Part shown: one piece after another, positions 35,701 through 42,885 of the stretch | Layout: every line of letters begins with the position of its first letter | How positions within the stretch are numbered: the stretch's first letter is position 1 | Source of the DNA: Chitinophaga niastensis | GTDB lineage: Bacteria; Bacteroidota; Bacteroidia; Chitinophagales; Chitinophagaceae | Length of the DNA stretch: 64,000 bases | Direction: 5' to 3' | NCBI RefSeq assembly: GCF_003014755.1 | Contig: NZ_PYAW01000001.1 | Location: forward strand, 1,798,001 to 1,862,000 | Made by a program: the position numbers and the translations under genes | Notes under the pieces: model-generated | What the model was told of the DNA's origin: nothing | The model's database searches: none | What the model saw: only the letters and a program-made list of their open reading frames with translations

Positions 35701-37601
35701 AAGGTAGAATTATCAGTGAATTTACGATGATAAGGGTCCATGCAATCCGGTACAGTATTGAATTTGGCGATAGGCGGAATAATCTGGATATAATCTTTTT
35801 TAGTTATCTGCGCTATACATCCGTTGTTGTTCACCTGTAATGTTACATCATGGCTGCCTATTTGATTAAACTGATGATTAGGATTTTCATCTGTGCTGGT
35901 ACTGTTATCCTGCGGGAAAATCCATAACCAGGAAGTTCCCGGAGGGGTGGAAAGGTTTGTAAATTGAATAGGATCTTTGGCACATGATTTTAATGGGGTA
36001 GCACTAAAATCTACTACCGGCAGGGTGCCTGCCATAATGATAGTAGTTGCGCTGGCAGTACAACCTGATGCTGTTGTAATATTCAGCGTTACGGTAAAAG
36101 TACCTTGTTTGGTAAAAATATATTGCGGTTTAGCGGTAGTGGCTGTGCCTCCATCACCAAAATTCCATTGGTAGCTGATGATGGGATCTGCAATGTTTAT
36201 GGTAGCAAAAAAATCAACACTCAATGGTATACATCCTGATGCCACGCTGCGGAAGATATTGATCTGAGGCTTAACGATATTAATATAATTCGGTTTGGTT
36301 TCAGTATTGGTACAACCAAAAGCGTTAGAAGCTGTAAGACTAATCGTATAGGCGCCTTCGTTAGTATAAGTGTGCGAAGGATTTTGCAGCGTGGAGTTAG
36401 TGCCATCGCCAAAGTTCCAGTTCCATGTTGATGCATTTTGGGTATTGGCGCTGAATTGCGTGGTAAACGGCACCGAACAGGCACTTAGCGGGTTCGCCGA
36501 CAGATCAATTGTTGGTGTTGGATTTACATGGATGGTCTGTTGTGTTTCTGCGGTGCAGTTGCCCAGCCATGCCTGCATTTTAATAAGATAATCACCGGTA
36601 GCAGGAAATTGTTTTGCAGCATCTATATTAGTTGATGTACTTCCATCCGGGAATGTCCATAAAACCTTATCCGGTATGGGTTGTGTGGTATTTTTAAAAT
36701 TAATATTCTGAGCAGCGCAAAGATTGGTAGCAGTGAAATCAGGTTTGATTTTTTGAATAATGATATAATCTTTTTTGATTTCCTGCTTTTGACATTTACC
36801 GGAAGTAATGGCGGTTAATATAACCGTATATTTTCCTTCCTTGGTATAAGTATGTGTATTAATACTGCCTGTTGTACCGTCGCCATAATCCCAGAGATAG
36901 GTGAGCGCATCTGAGGTGTTGTTAACCGTAGTATTAAAAAACTGTACATCAAATGGCACCGTGCAGCTTTGTGTTTTGTCGGCTGCGAAGCCTGGTTGTG
37001 GAGCGTCCTGTACTTTTACAGGAAATGGTTCACTGGGACTTTTGCAGGTTGGGCTCATGCTGTTAGTTACGACGCTAATCACATTGTAAGTGCCCGGTTG
37101 TGTATAGACATGCGTAACATTGGCTCCTGTAGCCCCTCCGCCATCGCCGAAGTCCCAGGTAATATCCTGTATGGTACCATCGCCGGGCTTAGAGTTATCG
37201 GTAAAGGTGGTCGTATAAGGTATGCATCCCGTGGTAGCTGTGGTGGTGAAGCTAACGATGGGTTTATTGTATACGGTGATGTCTATTTGTTTGACGATTA
37301 TTATATTGCCGGGATAAGTAGCAGTGAACTTAACGTGATAAGTGCCCGGTGTCTGAAAAATTTTGGAAGGTGTAAGATTGCCGGTAACGTTGGCGCCTAC
37401 TCCAAAATCCCACACAACACTTTGATATCCATTATCAAGGGTAGCGGTGAAATTGACGGGGAACGGCGGACAGTCGCTGGTTTTGTCAGCTTTTATAGCT
37501 ACGTTTTGTGCATGGGCAGAAAAGACCATGACAATTATAGCGAACAGACTGCAAAATGCGCGTCTGATGACAATCAAGAGGTAATTTTGTAGGCTTTTCA
37601 T
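32724..37601 (-). CDS. Giant T9SS type B cargo with about fourteen PKD modules
   Basis: A 1625-aa secreted protein. The start at ATG 37601 (MKSLQNYLL) gives a signal peptide ending FSAHAQ; an ATG at 37661 would add 20 unlikely residues. About fourteen PKD-type modules are countable from the W-x-F-G-x-G strand (for example TWDFGDGGG, NWNFGDGTN, QWNFGDGGT, AWNFGDNTT, EWNFGDNGF), some degenerate (WTFPDGST, WIFPQDNS). Two or three Ig-like repeats precede a CHU_C sorting domain (NIFIPNSFSPNGDGQND to GNVTLIR). That sorting domain is very close to the one in the next gene, suggesting duplication within the locus. SprB-like proteins of this build act in adhesion or gliding. Confidence 0.9.
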   Translation of the reverse strand: MKSLQNYLLIVIRRAFCSLFAIIVMVFSAHAQNVAIKADKTSDCPPFPVNFTATLDNGYQSVVWDFGVGANVTGNLTPSKIFQTPGTYHVKFTATYPGNIIIVKQIDITVYNKPIVSFTTTATTGCIPYTTTFTDNSKPGDGTIQDITWDFGDGGGATGANVTHVYTQPGTYNVISVVTNSMSPTCKSPSEPFPVKVQDAPQPGFAADKTQSCTVPFDVQFFNTTVNNTSDALTYLWDYGDGTTGSINTHTYTKEGKYTVILTAITSGKCQKQEIKKDYIIIQKIKPDFTATNLCAAQNINFKNTTQPIPDKVLWTFPDGSTSTNIDAAKQFPATGDYLIKMQAWLGNCTAETQQTIHVNPTPTIDLSANPLSACSVPFTTQFSANTQNASTWNWNFGDGTNSTLQNPSHTYTNEGAYTISLTASNAFGCTNTETKPNYINIVKPQINIFRSVASGCIPLSVDFFATINIADPIISYQWNFGDGGTATTAKPQYIFTKQGTFTVTLNITTASGCTASATTIIMAGTLPVVDFSATPLKSCAKDPIQFTNLSTPPGTSWLWIFPQDNSTSTDENPNHQFNQIGSHDVTLQVNNNGCIAQITKKDYIQIIPPIAKFNTVPDCMDPYHRKFTDNSTFGPIPTVIKTWLWDFGEGGATSTLQSPDFHYKTTGIKQVTLIIDNGTCTSTSKQSVNIIDEKPIITADKTSICQGDKINITLGPLNPDNINEYFWDWGDGNTTDLAGFAFNPADGISHQYNQIGTFTIKLTITDKNDCKRDAPPVTITVYGHTADFDFTGKKCKGEEITFTDKSTFNVGNEITKWSWDFGDLSPVVDYSTQPLNTKHIYTNVNTYTVILNTIDKFGCKVKASKDIIFEQVTADFMLPVNIACLDKDFTFVDQSTPNAINYAWNFGDNTTGTGKQPTKIYTTPGNYNVTLKITTAESCTDQVTKTNVVKVPNPKASFTIPGNLDLCPPVKVLFTNTSTDFIKSEWNFGDNGFSAKNDPDEHIYARAKKYDVILTVYSEGGCSSADTLPLTIKGPDGTMNTTPTTGCVPLPVSISATAVKTVSYMWDFDDGTVITSTTPVSPPHTYIQSGIYYPRVSLTDDQGCAVKAVGNDRIIVDKTIADFTVDNAQACGGGVVTFHNNSKTLTKDSLALDFTNAWSFGVPGDPNNIAASFDGSFNYTQPGTSNAKLVVTSAYGCKDEKTLPVIIPPKPQPVIAPILPLCVSGKIQLSGSDAKNLPGTTWLWKVSPDKEFAVQTPPEITLNNVGTIPVELTITNGDGSCPTKATTQIVVNPSPALNPSPVLANICRGAALQLQANTTPNVIVNWTNYKISDNTSQSPQITPNMDTIYQVLATNEFGCTNKGEVRVTVTQPFRIFAQDAEICAGKSTQMLAGGALRYQWIPARGLDRTDVANPIANPDGNITYQVVGYDNGGCFTDTALARVYVRPAPQVNAGPDIVATTGSILPLPVTGSNDITNIVWTPQTGLSCYDCLTPTATPKGNITYHVAVTNQFGCVSSAAVSIKLVCNEGNIFIPNSFSPNGDGQNDVFYIRGKGMQTVRIFRIYNRWGQMVFERAGVNADDPAMGWDGRFKGTPLNPDVFVYYVEVVCDAGAVYVLKGNVTLIR

Positions 37602-37734
37602 GGCAAAGGATGGCTGGTAAAGGCCGGTTTCATAGGTACATTCAAAGTATAAAAATAGCAATAATGTTTGGAAATATAATCGTTTTATCTATGTGATTGA
37701 ATGGCCGTAACTTAGCATAAAATAATCTAGTAAT

Positions 37735-38334
37735 ATGGATAGTCAATATTGGAATGAACGGTATATAAAGGGAGAAACCGGCTGGGATATGGGTCGTGTA
37801 TCGCCTCCGTTACAGGTGTATATTGACCAGGTACATAATCGGGATCTTCGTATACTCATTCCCGGTGGAGGCAATAGTTATGAGGCAGCTTATCTGGCCG
37901 GTCAGGCTTTTAGTGATGTAACGGTATTGGATATTGCACCGGCGCTGGTAGAGCAGTTGCAGAAAACGTTTACCCGTACCCGTGTGAAAGTACTGGAAGA
38001 AGACTTCTTTTCACATACCGGCAGCTATGATCTCGTATTGGAGCAAACTTTCTTTTGTGCCATAGATCCTTCACGCAGAGCAGATTATGTAAAACATATG
38101 CACTCCCTGATTAAGCCCGGTGGTCATTTGGCAGGTGTATTATTTGATCGTACTTTTCAGCAGGCCGGCCCTCCGTTTGGTGGTTCAGCAGCTGAATACC
38201 GGGAATTGTTTGCTCCTTATTTTGATTTTAAAGTATTGCAAGCATGTTATAATTCTCACCCCGCAAGAAAAGGGAGTGAGTTGTTTATTAACTTTATGCC
38301 GAAATTTATAAAGCCATGGGCAAATTTTTATTAG
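37735..38334 (+). CDS. TPMT-like SAM methyltransferase
   Basis: A 199-aa methyltransferase of the thiopurine S-methyltransferase superfamily. It opens YWNERYIKGETGWDMGRVSPPL, the family's typical N-terminus, with motif I ILIPGGGNSYEAAYL and VLDIAPALVEQL after it. Substrates could be small thiols, selenium or tellurium compounds; nothing here fixes it. Its last 19 nt overlap the start of the rhodanese-thioredoxin gene, so the two are translationally coupled, hinting at a shared role in sulfur or chalcogen chemistry. Confidence 0.87.
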   Translation: MDSQYWNERYIKGETGWDMGRVSPPLQVYIDQVHNRDLRILIPGGGNSYEAAYLAGQAFSDVTVLDIAPALVEQLQKTFTRTRVKVLEEDFFSHTGSYDLVLEQTFFCAIDPSRRADYVKHMHSLIKPGGHLAGVLFDRTFQQAGPPFGGSAAEYRELFAPYFDFKVLQACYNSHPARKGSELFINFMPKFIKPWANFY

Positions 38335-39017
38335 CCGTCGTAGTGATGCTATCGGGCAGTTCACTAATGGCGCAACAAAAGCAGGCCGAAGACGCTGCTG
38401 CATTTGAGAAAGATATTCAACGACCTGGCATCCAGGTATTTGATGTACGTACCGCCGGAGAATATAATACAGGTCATCTTCCTGATGCCTTACAGGCGGA
38501 CTTTACAAAAAAAGAAGAATTTAAAGATCGGGTGCAATACCTCGATAAACAGAAGCCCGTATATATCTATTGTTTGGGAGGAGGACGCAGCAGCGCTGCT
38601 GCCAAATGGATGCGGGAAAATGGATTTGCCAATGTAGTGGAGTTACAGGGAGGTATTAACGCCTGGAAACAGGCTGGTAAACCATTACAAGGTGTTGCCG
38701 ATAACGAGGTACAGCTGACGATAGAAGAGTATAACAAGGCAGTTGGTAATAAAGGATTGGTATTGACTGATGTAGGCGCAACCTGGTGCCCTCCATGCAA
38801 ACAAATGGAGCCAATACTGGAAAAATTCTTTCAGCAACATAAAAATGTAAAAAAAGTAAAAGTAGATGGCGGTAAAGATGTGGATGTAATGAAAGCCATC
38901 CGGAGCAGCGGTTTGCCCACTTTTATTTTTTATAAAGATGGAAAAGAAATTGGAAGAAAACAGGGTGTGATGGAATTGGCGGAGCTGGAGAAATTGTCTT
39001 TCCCAGGATTAGACTGA
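38316..39017 (+). CDS. Periplasmic rhodanese-thioredoxin fusion protein
   Basis: A 233-aa exported protein. Signal peptide residues 1-20 (ends SSLMAQ). Rhodanese domain about 25-125 with the active-site loop CLGGGRS (Cys86 to Ser92). Thioredoxin domain about 130-230 with the WCPPC redox centre (Cys158, Cys161) and the cis-Pro segment SSGLPTF. Fusion of sulfur-transfer and disulfide exchange suggests a periplasmic sulfur-relay or thiol-redox role. It overlaps the TPMT-like gene by 19 nt. Its last 8 codons and stop lie inside the left arm of a 59-bp perfect inverted repeat. Confidence 0.92.
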   Translation: MGKFLLAVVVMLSGSSLMAQQKQAEDAAAFEKDIQRPGIQVFDVRTAGEYNTGHLPDALQADFTKKEEFKDRVQYLDKQKPVYIYCLGGGRSSAAAKWMRENGFANVVELQGGINAWKQAGKPLQGVADNEVQLTIEEYNKAVGNKGLVLTDVGATWCPPCKQMEPILEKFFQQHKNVKKVKVDGGKDVDVMKAIRSSGLPTFIFYKDGKEIGRKQGVMELAELEKLSFPGLD

Positions 39018-39180
39018 TTTTTATGATTACCCGATTTTATTTTTTTGATTTCGAAAGATTTTAAAAGATTAGCGAAGATGGAGGCGAATAATATCGCTCT
39101 TATCTTCGCTAATCTTTTTATAATCAAAAAAATAAAATCGGGTAATCATAAAAATCAGTCTAATCCTGGGAAAGACAATT
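38992..39180. repeat. Perfect 59-bp inverted repeat overlapping a gene end
   Basis: Arms 38992-39050 and 39122-39180 are exact complements over 59 bp. Inside them a second 17-bp pair (39063-39079 with 39102-39118) continues the hairpin after an asymmetric bulge of 12 and 3 nt; the loop is about 22 nt. The left arm includes the last 26 nt of the rhodanese-thioredoxin gene with its stop codon. The right arm ends one base before the stop codon of the convergent M32 carboxypeptidase. Confidence 0.98.
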
Positions 39181-39181
39181 A

Positions 39182-40693
39182 TCAAAAGTTATATATCCCG
39201 CCGTACTTCTTCTTCGCATAGTCCAGGAAGTCCCCGAACACCAGTTCTTTCCCTGTTACCTTCTTACATAATTCATTGGAAGTATAGTATCTGCCGAAAG
39301 GATGGATGTTGGTACGTAACCATTCCAGCAAAGGTTGATAGTTGCCTGCAATAATATTGTTATCCAGTTCCGGTACTTGTTTTTGTGCAGCTGTAAAGAA
39401 CTGTGCGGCATAGAAACTACCGAGGGAATAGGTAGGGAAATAGCCAAAGCTGCCATGTGACCAGTGAATATCCTGGAGTACACCGTGTACATCATCCGGA
39501 ACTGTTACGTGCAGGTATTGACGGTAATATTCATTCCAGGTATGATGCAGGTCTTTCACCGCAATGCTTCCATCCATTAATCCCTTTTCGATTTCGTAGC
39601 GGATCATGATATGAAAGTGATAAGTCAGCTCATCTGCTTCCGTGCGGATCAGTGAAGGCTGTACTTTGTTGATAGCTTTATAGAAATCGGAAAGACTTAC
39701 TGCACGCAGGTTCTCGGGAAACAGCTGCTGTAAACGCGGATAATGATGTTGCCAGAAATGAAGGCTGCGACCAACGTTATTTTCCCACAGGCGCGATTGT
39801 GATTCGTGGATACCAAGACTGGTGGCTTCGCCGCAAGGGAGGCCATATTGTTCTGTAGGGAGTCCCTGTTCGTACAATGCGTGTCCGCCTTCATGGATGC
39901 AGCTCCAGGTCATGTTACCAAAATCATTTTCATCTATGCGGGTAGTAACCCTAACATCCTGCGGGCTGAAGCTGGTAGTAAACGGATGTTCAGAAATATC
40001 CTGACGGCCTGCCTGCATATCGTATCCCATATCTTTCAGCAGATGAATGCCTAGTTGCCATTGCACGTCGCGGTTATAATGCAGGTGCAGGAAATCTTTA
40101 TTAACGGGAGGATGTTGTTCAATCTGTGTCAGTAAAGGCGACAGGGCTGTCTTCACTTCGTTGAAGATTGTATCCAGCATAGCGGTGTTGGCGCCTTTTT
40201 CATATTCATTCAGCAAGGCATTGTAAGGATGACCTTCGTAGCCCAGTATATCTGTTTCCTGTTTCTTCAGTGCAATCATTTTGGATAGTGCCGGTGCAAA
40301 CACGTTGTAGTCATTGGCTTTGCGGGCTTTGATCCAGGCATGATAACTTTCGTTGGTAACGCGGGACATATCTGCCACGAAAGCGGCCGGATATTTTTTA
40401 TTCTTTTCATAATCTTCCGTGGAGAGGAGGATATTTTTTTGTTGCACAGGGTCCAGGTCTGTATTGCCTTTCAGCGCCTGAAGGATGTTGTCCAGTTCCG
40501 GTGCAGTAAAAAGTTCATGTGCGATGGTGCTGAGTGTAGTAATTTGCTGTCCACGGAATCCGGCGCCTTTTTCGGGCAGGTAGGTTTCCTGGTCCCAGCC
40601 TAAAACCGCCAGGGCATTTCTAACGTCTGCAATTTTTTGCACCTTTATTTTGTAATCGGCATATAGTTCTGCTGTAGATTTGCTTCCTGGCAT
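39182..40693 (-). CDS. M32 family carboxypeptidase
   Basis: A 503-aa zinc metallocarboxypeptidase related to thermostable carboxypeptidase Taq. The zinc site HEGGH is at residues 267-271, followed by the family motif ESQSRLWENNVGR (third ligand Glu). I chose ATG 40693 (MPGSKSTAELY) over ATG 40738, because a -7 box (TAAATTTG, 40716-40709) lies between them and the extra 15 residues have no family support. No signal peptide, so probably cytoplasmic peptide turnover. It diverges from Nif3. Confidence 0.93.
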   Translation of the reverse strand: MPGSKSTAELYADYKIKVQKIADVRNALAVLGWDQETYLPEKGAGFRGQQITTLSTIAHELFTAPELDNILQALKGNTDLDPVQQKNILLSTEDYEKNKKYPAAFVADMSRVTNESYHAWIKARKANDYNVFAPALSKMIALKKQETDILGYEGHPYNALLNEYEKGANTAMLDTIFNEVKTALSPLLTQIEQHPPVNKDFLHLHYNRDVQWQLGIHLLKDMGYDMQAGRQDISEHPFTTSFSPQDVRVTTRIDENDFGNMTWSCIHEGGHALYEQGLPTEQYGLPCGEATSLGIHESQSRLWENNVGRSLHFWQHHYPRLQQLFPENLRAVSLSDFYKAINKVQPSLIRTEADELTYHFHIMIRYEIEKGLMDGSIAVKDLHHTWNEYYRQYLHVTVPDDVHGVLQDIHWSHGSFGYFPTYSLGSFYAAQFFTAAQKQVPELDNNIIAGNYQPLLEWLRTNIHPFGRYYTSNELCKKVTGKELVFGDFLDYAKKKYGGIYNF

Positions 40694-40708
40694 ACTGCGT
40701 TTTTTTTG

Positions 40709-40716
40709 CAAATTTA
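40709..40716 (-). promoter_or_regulatory. -7 box for the M32 carboxypeptidase
   Basis: On the minus strand TAAATTTG matches TAnnTTTG and ends 15 nt before the ATG at 40693. It decides the start of this gene. Confidence 0.5.
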
Positions 40717-40752
40717 GGTGTTGACAGGATTGAACCATTAATTTTTGTAGAT

Positions 40753-41847
40753 ATGAAAGTAAAAGAGATCATACAGGCCATTGAGCAGTTTGCTCCTTTG
40801 CAGTACCAGGAGAGCTACGACAATGCGGGGCTTATTTTTGGTCGTGCTGATCAGGAGGTGACCAATGCGCTGCTTACACTGGATGCAACGGAGGAGGTGA
40901 TAGACGAAGCTATTGCGCGTGGGTGTAACCTGGTGATTGCCCACCATCCAATAGTTTTTGGAGGGCTTAAAAAAATTAATGGGAACAATTATGTAGAGCG
41001 GGTGGCCATTAAAGCTATTAAGCATGATATCGCGGTATATGCTGCGCATACCAACCTGGATAATGTGCGAAATGGTGTTTGTAAGCAAATGGCCGGTAAG
41101 CTGGGGTTGGAAAATTGCCAGGTGCTGCAGCCTAAGCGGGGATTATTGAAAAAGTTATACACATTTGTACCGGAGGCTGATATTGAAGCGGTACGGGCAG
41201 CCTTGTTTGCTGTTGGTGCCGGGCATATTGGCAACTATAGTGAAGTTAGCTTTAACGGGCCCGGGCAGGGGAGTTTCAAGGGCGGGGAAGGAGCTGTTCC
41301 GCATGTTGGAACAGTTGGAGAAAGACATTTTGAGGCAGAAATAAAGTTGGAAGTAATTTTTCCGGTATATTTGGAAGGCAAAATTATAGAGGCGCTCTGG
41401 AGCAGTCATCCTTATGAGGAGGTTGCTTATGATGTGATCAGCTTAGAGAATGCTTACCAGGATGTAGGTTCAGGATTAATAGGTACCTTGCCGGAAGCCA
41501 TGGATGAAATGAAATTTTTGCAATATGTGAAGCAGCAATTTCAGACAGGTTGTGTGAAATATACCCCGTTGAGAGGGCGGCGGGTAAAAAAGGTAGCGTT
41601 GTGTGGAGGAGCAGGTAGTTTTCTGTTAAAGAAGGCGATAAGTGCCGGAGCAGATGTCTACATATCATCAGATTTTAAATATCATGAATTTTTTGATGCT
41701 GATAATCAATTGATTATAGCAGATATTGGACATTTTGAGAGCGAGCAGTTTACAGTGGAATTATTTTATCATATATTGACTGAAAAATTCCGTAATTTTG
41801 CGCCTCTTAAATCTACGATTAAAACAAACCCGGTAAATTATTTATAA
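40753..41847 (+). CDS. Nif3-like dinuclear metal centre protein
   Basis: A 364-aa NIF3 family protein with metal-ligand motifs SYDNAGLIFGR, IAHHPIVFGGLK (about residues 60-70), AAHTNLDNV and a C-terminal GHFESEQ. The central PII/CutA-like insert domain (about 130-235) gives the long form found in Bacillus YqfO. The biochemical role is debated (GTP cyclohydrolase I type 2 annotation is weakly supported). The zinc-ribbon gene starts 3 bp after the stop, a pairing I know from other Bacteroidota. Confidence 0.92.
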   Translation: MKVKEIIQAIEQFAPLQYQESYDNAGLIFGRADQEVTNALLTLDATEEVIDEAIARGCNLVIAHHPIVFGGLKKINGNNYVERVAIKAIKHDIAVYAAHTNLDNVRNGVCKQMAGKLGLENCQVLQPKRGLLKKLYTFVPEADIEAVRAALFAVGAGHIGNYSEVSFNGPGQGSFKGGEGAVPHVGTVGERHFEAEIKLEVIFPVYLEGKIIEALWSSHPYEEVAYDVISLENAYQDVGSGLIGTLPEAMDEMKFLQYVKQQFQTGCVKYTPLRGRRVKKVALCGGAGSFLLKKAISAGADVYISSDFKYHEFFDADNQLIIADIGHFESEQFTVELFYHILTEKFRNFAPLKSTIKTNPVNYL

Positions 41848-41850
41848 TAC

Positions 41851-42603
41851 ATGGCAACCGTAAAAGAATACTCCGTTGAAGAAAAATTAGCGTCTGTACT
41901 CAGATTACAGAAGATTGATTCCAAGCTGGATGGGATCCAGGTGCTGAAAGGGGAGTTGCCGATGGAGGTAAAAGACCTGGAAGACGAGATAGAAGGATTG
42001 AATACCCGTCAGTCTCACATTGAAAATGAGATGAAAGGTATCCAGGACTTCGTTGCCAGCAAGAAAAATGCTATCAAAGAGGCAGAAGCACTGATCAAGA
42101 AGTACGAGAAGCAGCAGGATAACGTAAAGAACAACCGTGAGTTTGAAGCGATCACCAAGGAAATGGAGATGCAGGCTTTGGAAATCAAGCTGGCTGAAAA
42201 GCATATCAAGGATGCAAATGAAGAAATAAAAGAGAAGAGCCGTGTCCTTGAAGTAGCTAAGAAAGCAGTAGCTGATAAAGAATCCAACCTGAAGCACAAG
42301 AAAGGTGAACTGGAAAAGATCATTGGCGAAACTGATAAAGAAGAGAAAGCTTTCCGTAAAGAAAGTGAAGAAGCCCGTACTAAAGTAGACCCGCGTTTAC
42401 TGCAGGCTTACGAGAAAATCCGTAAGAACTACCGTAACGGTCTGGCCGTAGTAACAGTAGAGCGTGATTCATGCGGTGGTTGCTATAACGCAATTCCTCC
42501 TCAACGTCAGGCGGAAATCCGTCAGCACAAAAAGATTATCGTTTGCGAACACTGTGGTCGTATCCTGGTGGATAATGATCTGGAAGCAACGATTACTATC
42601 TGA
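41851..42603 (+). CDS. Coiled-coil protein with C4-type zinc ribbon (CT398-like)
   Basis: A 250-aa protein. Residues about 25-185 form a charged helical hairpin or coiled coil rich in Lys and Glu; residues about 205-245 hold a C4 zinc ribbon, CGGCYNAIPP then CEHCGRILV. The family is widespread and poorly characterised; in Chlamydia the homologue CT398 binds sigma-54 and secretion proteins. It is only 3 bp after Nif3, so they are cotranscribed and probably work together. A terminator follows 30 bp after the stop. Confidence 0.9.
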   Translation: MATVKEYSVEEKLASVLRLQKIDSKLDGIQVLKGELPMEVKDLEDEIEGLNTRQSHIENEMKGIQDFVASKKNAIKEAEALIKKYEKQQDNVKNNREFEAITKEMEMQALEIKLAEKHIKDANEEIKEKSRVLEVAKKAVADKESNLKHKKGELEKIIGETDKEEKAFRKESEEARTKVDPRLLQAYEKIRKNYRNGLAVVTVERDSCGGCYNAIPPQRQAEIRQHKKIIVCEHCGRILVDNDLEATITI

Positions 42604-42631
42604 TCCTAACAAATCAGTTATATGAAATTGG

Positions 42632-42659
42632 AAAAGGGCATCTTGGGATGCCCTTTTTT
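42632..42659 (+). terminator. Intrinsic terminator of the Nif3/zinc-ribbon operon
   Basis: AAAAGGGCATC/GATGCCCTTTT stem (11 bp) with a TTGG loop and a run of six T. Confidence 0.88.
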
Positions 42660-42720
42660 CGTTTATGCATGTTCGTATAAAAATATACTAATTTATTTAG
42701 TTTTGTTTTACTAATTATAT

Positions 42721-42728
42721 TAGCTTTG
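42721..42728 (+). promoter_or_regulatory. -7 box upstream of the TPR gene
   Basis: TAGCTTTG matches TAnnTTTG, with TTTTG 15 nt upstream as a possible -33 element. It would give a leader of roughly 150 nt for the ATG at 42886. Confidence 0.45.
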
Positions 42729-42885
42729 CCTCCGATACCTATACGCAGGTTGTTTGCGTAGTAGTGCTGTTATTTTGTGGCAGGGAATTGGATGGGCATG
42801 CAACCTTAAAAGTTATGAATTGTTATTTGGGATTTGTGAGATGATATGTGAGATTTGGCCTTTAATTTCAGGAATTTTTGCCCGT

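Noticed and set aside
36969..37592. 207-codon plus-strand frame opposite the PKD giant
   Set aside because: It opposes the PKD repeats and signal peptide of a well-supported protein; its sequence shows no recognisable fold.
29752..37601. CRISPR array or tandem DNA repeat
   Set aside because: Periodicity comes from PKD protein modules of variable DNA sequence and unequal spacing; there are no identical short repeats with unique spacers.
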